Of a stretch of 64,000 nt of DNA, positions 58,189 to 64,000 are shown in pieces. Origin of the DNA: Idiomarinaceae bacterium HL-53 (GTDB taxonomy: Bacteria; Pseudomonadota; Gammaproteobacteria; Enterobacterales; Alteromonadaceae); assembly GCA_001458075.1 (NCBI GenBank), contig LN899469.1, positions 434,001 through 498,000 of the forward strand, written 5' to 3'. The notes beneath the pieces were generated by a model, which did no database searches, had not been told where the DNA came from, and was given only the letters and a program-made list of their open reading frames with translations. Each line of letters starts with the position of its first letter. Positions within the stretch are counted from its first letter, which is position 1. The translations under genes and the position numbers were made by a program.

Positions 58189-61038
58189 TTATTCTACCGG
58201 AATTTGCAACCAAGCTTCCGTGTCAGAGAAAGGTACCTCATTGAACTTACTGCCACGGAACTCAATTCTAATTTGCCTTTGTTCAGCGCCTGCTTCGGTG
58301 AAGAGCGCGGCAAAATAGCCTTGTAATTGTTCCTTTGTAAACGTATCTAGCGCCGCCAACATTTTAGCGCGGCGATCATAATCTGGAACTTCACGGCGCC
58401 ATTCGCTGGCGACGCGACCCGCCTCTTCATTTAAATTTTGTGGCGGCTGCGCCAGGTTACTGCGCAGTGCAGCAACGGTTTCTGCAAAACGCTCATCGCT
58501 TAACGCATCGATATAGCTTTGTGAATCCTGCACGAACTGTGCAAAACGGTTCACTAGCGGCTCTGGCCCCTGCACTGGGCTTTGTACGTAGAAACCTAGG
58601 CCTGGATAATCTTGCAAGCTAATGGAAGTGACTCCGACCGCATAACCCAATTGCTCTTCAGTACGCAGTTGGTTGAAGAAACGGGTATGCAGTAGCTCTT
58701 CTAACATATTGAGGGCGAGTGCTGCATTCATCGAATCGTCTGGCAGAATATGGGCCTCCAATACCGCGGAGTCTTCTAGTTGCGTATTCTCTTGGTAACT
58801 AATTGGGAACTCGGTATTCAAGTCTCGAATTGGCGTATGCTCCTGATACTCCACTTCATTACTGACCGTAACAAAACTCACCAAATCATGAACTAATGCC
58901 TGCGCCGTTTCAGCATTGTGGTTGCCATACACCATGGCTCTCACTTGCACATTCGCTAAAAGTTTTTCTTTTACGCTCGTAAGTACGCTTGGTTCAATCG
59001 CCATCAAACGCGCTAAGCGCTCTTCATGGCTGATAAACTCCGGTTGTACGCTACGTTGGTAAGCAGGGAACAAGCGACGCAATGGACGCTCAACTAACTC
59101 GTTTAAAATACCTCGGCGCTGGCGATCTTGAACCATCGCAAATTGCTCCGCACTCGGCGTGAACGCTCGGAAGCGCGTGAGAATCATATTCGCAAGTTCT
59201 GGTTGCTTATCGTTGAAGCCGCTTATACGCAGGCTCAAGCCTTGGTTGGCAGACAATGAGAAACCCACACCTGCAATGCCCGCTTCACGCGCAAAACCAC
59301 GCTCACTCAAATTGAATGCATCGAGCAACATGTTAGCAGCCATACGCTCTTCCCAACTCCACTCGTAAGTGGGCTGGTAGAAATCGACAAATACATTTGC
59401 ACGTGGCTCTTCAAAGCGTTCGCTACGCTGGTAAATTAACGAGACGCCCGGCTCATCAATCAATGTTTGAGGAGCAGGAGCAATTTCACCGGTCACCAAG
59501 CTTAAGTCTTCAGGAAGTAAACGATTGACCGCTGGCAAATTCAATGGCACTTGCTCAGCACTTGTTTTCCACGCACTGATCATGTCGTCGGTTAAATCGG
59601 CAATGCGATATTGGCCGTCGAAGAAATGCATTTGTTGGTCGGTTTCTACGTCAGGCGCCACGACAAAAATACGTGCATTCTCTGGGCGAATTCGATCAAG
59701 GACAGTTTGCGTTGCTTCAGCGTGGTAACTATCTAAGCGATAGGCGTAATCAATTGCGTGCTGCGTTGGCACTGTTTGCATCGCTGCCGCAAGGCTCGAC
59801 ACATAGCTAAAGGCGTCTTGTTTTCTTAAAAACTGGAAATCGTTATTGAGCACAGTTCGGAGTTCATTCACATAGGCTTCATCAACGCCGGCTTCGCGCA
59901 TCAAGTCGAAATAACGGAATAAAGTCCCCATCACCAACTCTTTTTGCGCATAACCTGCTTCCGTAAGCTCTAGCGTAACGCGCACACGACCTTCATTGCC
60001 GTAGCTATTACTCTGACCCCAAGCACTCATCGATTCAATCATGCCAGCTTCACGTAACAACGCCGCTGGCGTACCCGGCATTTCAGAACTAATTAAATAG
60101 CTCACTAATGCTTCCGGCTTGTTCGCAAAGTATTCCGTGAGCGCAGGAATGGTAAAGTCGAGAATCAGAGTTCGCGTTTCAACTTGCGGCTTATAATAAA
60201 TAATCTGTTGATTTTGCTCTGCTGTTACCGCTGGCACCGCAATTTCATCTACCGTAGCATCAAAGTTTGGAATGTCGCTAAATGAGGCGCGCGCCAGTTG
60301 CTCAAGCTCATCCAAAGAACGGTTCGCAGTCACCACTGCAGTCATTAAATTAGCCGAATAGTAGCGCTCGTAGAACTCGATCATCGTGTCGAGCAAGTTG
60401 CTGTCAGGCTTATCACCTAGCGATTCATTGTTACCAATCCGAAAACGCGCCATTGGATGCTGAGGATTCAGTGTACGATTATTCAACGCGAACAGAATAA
60501 AGCCATCGTTGGCGCGCTGCATTGACCACTCCGAGTGAACTGCATTCACTTCCTTTTCAACATACTCTGCTGTGAAAAGAGGTGCTTTGAAAAAATCAGA
60601 GAAACGATCAAGTGCTTCCGGCAGTGCGTCGTTGTTAATTTCGAACATGTAATTCGTATGGTCGTCTGCCGTGTATGCATTATGCGAGCCACTGTGGCGC
60701 GACATAAATTCACTGTACTCGTCTGGATCTGGATATTTCTCTGTACCCAAGAAGAGCATATGCTCTAAAAAGTGCGCTAAGCCCAACTGACTATCTGGGT
60801 TCTGCATACTCCCAGCGCCAACCGCAATTGCAGCAGCCGCTTTTTCGGTTTCAGTATCGCTCACAAGCAACACACGTAATCCATTTTCTAAAGTAAGTGT
60901 GCGATACTCACGCTGGTCGTACGGACTCGTATAAATGTCCGGTTCAGCTTGTGATTGAGTCGTTTGTGGTTCAGAACAAGCACTTAATAACCATAAGCTG
61001 GCAATCAAAAGCACGAGTTTACGCGTAGTCAGTAACAT
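58189..61038 (-). CDS. M16 family zinc metallopeptidase lipoprotein (pitrilysin-like)
   Basis: A large insulinase-type protease. The active site HFLEH (inverted HxxEH zinc motif) lies in GLAHFLEHMLFLGTEKYP, with the downstream glutamate in EVNAVHSEW. Four M16 repeats fit the length of about 949 residues. The N-terminus MLLTTRKLVLLIASLWLLSACS is a lipoprotein signal, so I use the ATG at 61,038 and reject a 43-residue extension to 61,167. E. coli Ptr is periplasmic with a normal signal; membrane anchoring here is notable. Convergent with yheS (4 bp) and divergent from yheT (48 bp). Confidence 0.92.
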   Translation of the reverse strand: MLLTTRKLVLLIASLWLLSACSEPQTTQSQAEPDIYTSPYDQREYRTLTLENGLRVLLVSDTETEKAAAAIAVGAGSMQNPDSQLGLAHFLEHMLFLGTEKYPDPDEYSEFMSRHSGSHNAYTADDHTNYMFEINNDALPEALDRFSDFFKAPLFTAEYVEKEVNAVHSEWSMQRANDGFILFALNNRTLNPQHPMARFRIGNNESLGDKPDSNLLDTMIEFYERYYSANLMTAVVTANRSLDELEQLARASFSDIPNFDATVDEIAVPAVTAEQNQQIIYYKPQVETRTLILDFTIPALTEYFANKPEALVSYLISSEMPGTPAALLREAGMIESMSAWGQSNSYGNEGRVRVTLELTEAGYAQKELVMGTLFRYFDLMREAGVDEAYVNELRTVLNNDFQFLRKQDAFSYVSSLAAAMQTVPTQHAIDYAYRLDSYHAEATQTVLDRIRPENARIFVVAPDVETDQQMHFFDGQYRIADLTDDMISAWKTSAEQVPLNLPAVNRLLPEDLSLVTGEIAPAPQTLIDEPGVSLIYQRSERFEEPRANVFVDFYQPTYEWSWEERMAANMLLDAFNLSERGFAREAGIAGVGFSLSANQGLSLRISGFNDKQPELANMILTRFRAFTPSAEQFAMVQDRQRRGILNELVERPLRRLFPAYQRSVQPEFISHEERLARLMAIEPSVLTSVKEKLLANVQVRAMVYGNHNAETAQALVHDLVSFVTVSNEVEYQEHTPIRDLNTEFPISYQENTQLEDSAVLEAHILPDDSMNAALALNMLEELLHTRFFNQLRTEEQLGYAVGVTSISLQDYPGLGFYVQSPVQGPEPLVNRFAQFVQDSQSYIDALSDERFAETVAALRSNLAQPPQNLNEEAGRVASEWRREVPDYDRRAKMLAALDTFTKEQLQGYFAALFTEAGAEQRQIRIEFRGSKFNEVPFSDTEAWLQIPVE

Positions 61039-61086
61039 GACGGTATCCCAAGTGGTCGAAATAAAAAGTAGAGTGAATGTTAAATT

Positions 61087-62115
61087 ATGCTGACGAGTGT
61101 AGCAGGAAGCAATGACACAAATGTTTCTGAAAGTTTCAAGGCGCATCCTTGGTTGAAAAATCCGCATTTACAAACCTTATGGACCCGGATTCAAGGTTTC
61201 GAGCCAAGCGCCCCTTTTGAGCGGGAAGTTCTCTCTACGCAAGACGGCGACGAACTTGATCTCGATTGGCTCACTAGCACTTCGCAAGTACAGCATCAAA
61301 AGCCACTTTTAATCATTTTTCACGGTTTAGAGGGAAGTTCAAAATCGCCATATGCCGATCAATTGGCCCAAGCTGCACTCGCGAGCGGTATAGACAGTGT
61401 TGTAATGCATTTTCGTGGGTGTTCGGGCCGCATGAATAAAACAGCCACGGCTTATCACTCCGGCGCCATTGAAGATCCACTGCACACAATAAGTGTTCTC
61501 AAGCAAAGGTTTCCCGAGCGGCCGCTCTATGCAGCCGGATTCAGCTTAGGCGCAAACATGCTTGTGAATTTGTTAGGTCGAGTTGATAAGCCATTACTTG
61601 ATGCCGCCGTCGCAGTTTGTCCGCCGCTTGATTTAGGCTCTAGCTCTTATCGCATGAACCAAGGCTTTTCGCGTGTGTACCGAAATCATCTATTAAACAG
61701 CCTTAAACAAAAAACGCTCGCAAAACTTGAGGCGGGTTTATTGGAAGGTGTATTGCCACTAAAAGAGCGAGAGCTTCTCTCTTGCCGAGACTTTCCGCAG
61801 TTTGACGATCGCGTGACAGCACCGTTGCATGGCTTTCAAGGAGCTCAAGACTACTACACCCGTTGCAGTGGCTTGCAATATTTACCCAATATCTCAGTAC
61901 CCACGCTCATTATTCACGCCAACGACGATCCACTCATGAGCAAACAGGTGATTCCTGAAAAATCGATGCTCAGTAGTTCAACGCGCTACGAACTCTACCC
62001 TCATGGAGGGCACGTCGGCTTTATTACTCGGCGCGACGGCAAAGCGACTCCGTGGCTACCGAGTCGGATTATGAATTGGTTTGGTGTCCAACCTTCATCA
62101 GGGAGTCACGTATAA
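61087..62115 (+). CDS. yheT: YheT-type alpha/beta hydrolase
   Basis: An alpha/beta hydrolase of the YheT/UPF0017 group, 342 residues. The oxyanion region is IIFHGLEGSS, the nucleophile elbow GFSLGAN, and the catalytic His probably in PHGGHVGF; HFRGCSG is the family signature. The substrate is unknown; esterase activity is assumed. yheU begins 1 bp after the stop, so the two are translated together. Confidence 0.9.
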   Translation: MLTSVAGSNDTNVSESFKAHPWLKNPHLQTLWTRIQGFEPSAPFEREVLSTQDGDELDLDWLTSTSQVQHQKPLLIIFHGLEGSSKSPYADQLAQAALASGIDSVVMHFRGCSGRMNKTATAYHSGAIEDPLHTISVLKQRFPERPLYAAGFSLGANMLVNLLGRVDKPLLDAAVAVCPPLDLGSSSYRMNQGFSRVYRNHLLNSLKQKTLAKLEAGLLEGVLPLKERELLSCRDFPQFDDRVTAPLHGFQGAQDYYTRCSGLQYLPNISVPTLIIHANDDPLMSKQVIPEKSMLSSSTRYELYPHGGHVGFITRRDGKATPWLPSRIMNWFGVQPSSGSHV

Positions 62116-62116
62116 G

Positions 62117-62353
62117 ATGAAAATTCCATGGCAAGAGCTCGATCCCGAAACACTTGATTCACTGATTACTCAGTTTGTGCTGCAAGAGGGAACTGAATAC
62201 GGAGCCGAAGATGTCTCGTTAGAGAGGAAAATACTGCAAGTACGAGAGCAACTGAAGAAGGGAACCGCGATTGTGGTTTGGTCTGAGCTTCACGAAACTG
62301 TGAATATTGTTCCAGCAGACACCTACGTTGAGGACTCTGAAGAAAGCCCTTGA
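62117..62353 (+). CDS. yheU: YheU/UPF0270 family protein
   Basis: A 78-residue acidic protein beginning MKIPWQELDPETLDSLITQF, the classic start of UPF0270, with REG/QEGTEYG and GTAIVVWSELHETVNI further on. ATG at 62,117 follows yheT directly. Its last 31 bp overlap the 3' end of the convergent cysQ gene. Function unknown. Confidence 0.9.
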   Translation: MKIPWQELDPETLDSLITQFVLQEGTEYGAEDVSLERKILQVREQLKKGTAIVVWSELHETVNIVPADTYVEDSEESP

Positions 62354-63183
62354 GGCAAAATAAGTGGCCAATCGATGCGCGGATCGCCTAACACCAAGAA
62401 GTTAGGGTTTTTCGGCAATGCTGTACGGTTGTAGCGGAGCGGTTGAAATGATTCGTCAACCAAACTGCCACCCGCTTGTTCCACAAGAATTTGAGCAGCT
62501 GCGGTGTCCCATTCACCGGTTTCACCCACGCGCACGAAGCAATCGGCACTGCCTTCCGCCACTAAGCAAGACTTCAACGCACAGCTTCCCGTGTAAACAT
62601 GCTCCACATTTCGATTTCCTGCACTCATTTTGGAGAGAATACGCTCCGTTGGCTGTCGCCGACTCAGTGCAACTTTGAGATCATCCTCCTTCGGATCGTT
62701 GAGCCTACGCACTGAGATATTCTCATGCTTTCCATGTTGTTGACGCCAAGCGCCTTGCCCTTGTGCCGCGCTGTACAGGGCGTCTTGAGCAGGCCAGTAA
62801 ATAACACCCAGAATAGGCAAATCATAATGTACAAGCGCGATACTTACCGCAAAATCGCCGGAGCCATAAATAAACTCTTGTGTGCCATCAAGTGGATCGA
62901 CAAGCCAGTAGCTTTTCCAATCTCTTCGCACGGCCCACGGCACCAGAGACTCCTCCGTTAATACGGGTAATTGAGGTTGTAACTTCCTGAGTTGCTCGCT
63001 GATATAATCGCTCGCCATCATATCTGCAGAGGTAACGGGAGAGCTGTCTTGCTTGTGCGCCACGTCGAAGCTTCCAGACTGCTGTAAACTCAAGATGCGT
63101 TGCCCAACGCTCGCGGCAATCTGCGCAACGGCCGCGGACAATTGCGCTAAATGTTCATCAGGCCAGTGACTGATCTCATTCAA
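62323..63183 (-). CDS. cysQ: 3'(2'),5'-bisphosphate nucleotidase CysQ
   Basis: CysQ dephosphorylates PAP to AMP, protecting sulfur assimilation and nucleases. The 286-residue protein has the inositol-phosphatase-family metal site (TEES, VDPLDGTQEFI) and the second motif (GEWDTAAAQILVEQAGG). It overlaps nudE by 4 bp (ATGA at 63,180-63,183), so the two are coupled. Length is longer than E. coli CysQ (246), mostly through the N-terminus. Confidence 0.94.
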   Translation of the reverse strand: MNEISHWPDEHLAQLSAAVAQIAASVGQRILSLQQSGSFDVAHKQDSSPVTSADMMASDYISEQLRKLQPQLPVLTEESLVPWAVRRDWKSYWLVDPLDGTQEFIYGSGDFAVSIALVHYDLPILGVIYWPAQDALYSAAQGQGAWRQQHGKHENISVRRLNDPKEDDLKVALSRRQPTERILSKMSAGNRNVEHVYTGSCALKSCLVAEGSADCFVRVGETGEWDTAAAQILVEQAGGSLVDESFQPLRYNRTALPKNPNFLVLGDPRIDWPLILPQGLSSESST

Positions 63184-63755
63184 CTCGCCTCCTCAACCCA
63201 CGTTCGGGTTTGCGCCAACCAGCGCTCCATAAGTAGCAAGGCTGCCACACTGCGTGCTTCTGTAAAATCGGGTTGTACCAAAAGTTGGTCTAATTCGCTT
63301 ATCTTCCATGGCACAATCTCGAGCGGTTCAGGCTCGTCCCCAGGTAATTTTTCTGGATACAAATCTTTTCCCACAAATAAGGTCATAGAAGCCGAGAAAA
63401 AAGCAGGTGCCATTGTGACTGATTTGAGTTTTTCGAGAGAGCGAACGCCAAAACCAATTTCTTCTTTGAGTTCCCGCTCCGCAGCTTGCTCTGCGCTTTC
63501 ACCCGGATCAATGAGGCCCTTGGGAAAGCCGAGTTGGTAATTGTGCAGACCAGCGGCGTATTCCCGAACGAGTAAAATTGTTTCTTCGTCTTGAAAAGGA
63601 ACCACCATCACTGCACCACGACCGCTGCCTTGCATGCGCTCGTATTGCCGAAACTCGCCGTTGCTAAACTGTAAATCAATAGATTCAATGCGAAGCAAGC
63701 GACTTTTCGCTACAATTTGCCGGGAGAGAATGGTAGGTACTTGTTTGCCAGCCAT
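63180..63755 (-). CDS. nudE: ADP compounds hydrolase NudE
   Basis: A Nudix hydrolase acting on ADP-ribose, NADH and related dinucleotides. The Nudix box GFPKGLIDPGESAEQAAERE continues into LKEEIGF. I use the ATG at 63,755 (MAGKQVPTILSRQ, 191 aa, near the E. coli length of 186); an in-frame start at 63,794 adds 13 atypical residues. It precedes cysQ and diverges from yrfG, as in related genomes. Confidence 0.94.
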   Translation of the reverse strand: MAGKQVPTILSRQIVAKSRLLRIESIDLQFSNGEFRQYERMQGSGRGAVMVVPFQDEETILLVREYAAGLHNYQLGFPKGLIDPGESAEQAAERELKEEIGFGVRSLEKLKSVTMAPAFFSASMTLFVGKDLYPEKLPGDEPEPLEIVPWKISELDQLLVQPDFTEARSVAALLLMERWLAQTRTWVEEAS

Positions 63756-63823
63756 AAAACAACATCGCCCTTGATCCGTGAACCTCTTAAACATACACCA
63801 TAATGACGATTCGGGAAAACCCT

Positions 63824-64000
63824 ATGCTTAATTGGCAAGAAATTGATACCGTACTTTTAGATATGGACGGCACCCTACTCGATTTGCATTACGACAACTA
63901 TTTCTGGATTGAGTATTTACCTAAAGCCTACGCACACGCCCATCGAGTTGCGGAGGCAGATGCCCAAGAGTTCTTAAATCGTTTATTTACAAAGGTTTCC
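63824..64000 (+). CDS. yrfG: HAD-type GMP/IMP nucleotidase YrfG (5' part only)
   Basis: The first 59 residues are visible and the gene runs off the window. The HAD motif I reads VLLDMDGTLLDLHYDN, with nucleophile and acid Asp residues, and FWIEYLPKAYA matches YrfG-type nucleotidases. The ATG at 63,824 matches the E. coli N-terminus best; an in-frame ATG at 63,803 is an alternative. It is divergent from nudE. Confidence 0.88.
   Translation, partial: MLNWQEIDTVLLDMDGTLLDLHYDNYFWIEYLPKAYAHAHRVAEADAQEFLNRLFTKVS

Overview
The window looks like a chromosomal segment of a marine-type gammaproteobacterium, most likely of the Alteromonadales (an Idiomarina-like genome is my best guess). This rests on conserved gene order (nnr-tsaE-amiB-mutL-miaA-hfq-hflX-hflK-hflC-purA; tRNA-Thr/Tyr/Gly/Thr-tufB; tRNA-Trp-secE-nusG-rplKAJL-rpoBC; rpsL-rpsG-fusA-tufA; yheSTUV with cysQ, nudE and yrfG) and on protein resemblance. 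No 16S rRNA is present to settle it.

Region 1 to about 12,500 is an accessory island next to the 3' end of ssb. Its right part is a co-directional minus-strand operon starting from a strong sigma70-type promoter (12,414-12,442). It encodes three different tyrosine recombinases (403, 496 and 694 aa), two small proteins with coiled-coil-like segments (138 and 172 aa) and a RecD2-like SF1B helicase (749 aa). The last five genes are joined by 4-bp ATGA stop/start overlaps. The layout recalls Tn554 tnpABC and the gamma-mobile-trio islands, but the exact composition is not one I can name. The left part is cargo: an Eco47II-type restriction endonuclease, a C5-cytosine methyltransferase fused to a MerR-type DNA-binding domain with three repeated putative operators before it, and three unrecognised genes. 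The left end of the island is outside the window.

Region 12,500-21,760 is core DNA: ssb, a YajR-like MFS transporter, uvrA, glutaminase, a periplasmic solute-binding-like protein, an AbgT-family transporter and upp.

Region 21,760-42,310 is the translation/transcription supercluster on the minus strand, read from right to left: four tRNA genes and tufB; a three-gene insertion (truncated DUF4382-like lipoprotein, GDPD phosphodiesterase, small outer-membrane-like protein); tRNA-Trp, secE, nusG; rplK, rplA; the L10 leader, rplJ, rplL; the rpoB attenuator, rpoB, rpoC; rpsL, rpsG, fusA, tufA. The two tuf genes and their terminators are almost identical, as expected from gene conversion.

Region 42,310-54,870 holds purA, a class-V aminotransferase-like gene and the hflC-hflK-hflX-hfq-miaA-mutL-amiB-tsaE-nnr operon. 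Region 54,890-64,000 holds queG, yheV, yheS, an M16 zinc-peptidase lipoprotein, yheT, yheU, cysQ, nudE and the beginning of yrfG. Where several in-frame starts exist I chose by ribosome binding site, overlap with the neighbour and family length, and say so in each entry.
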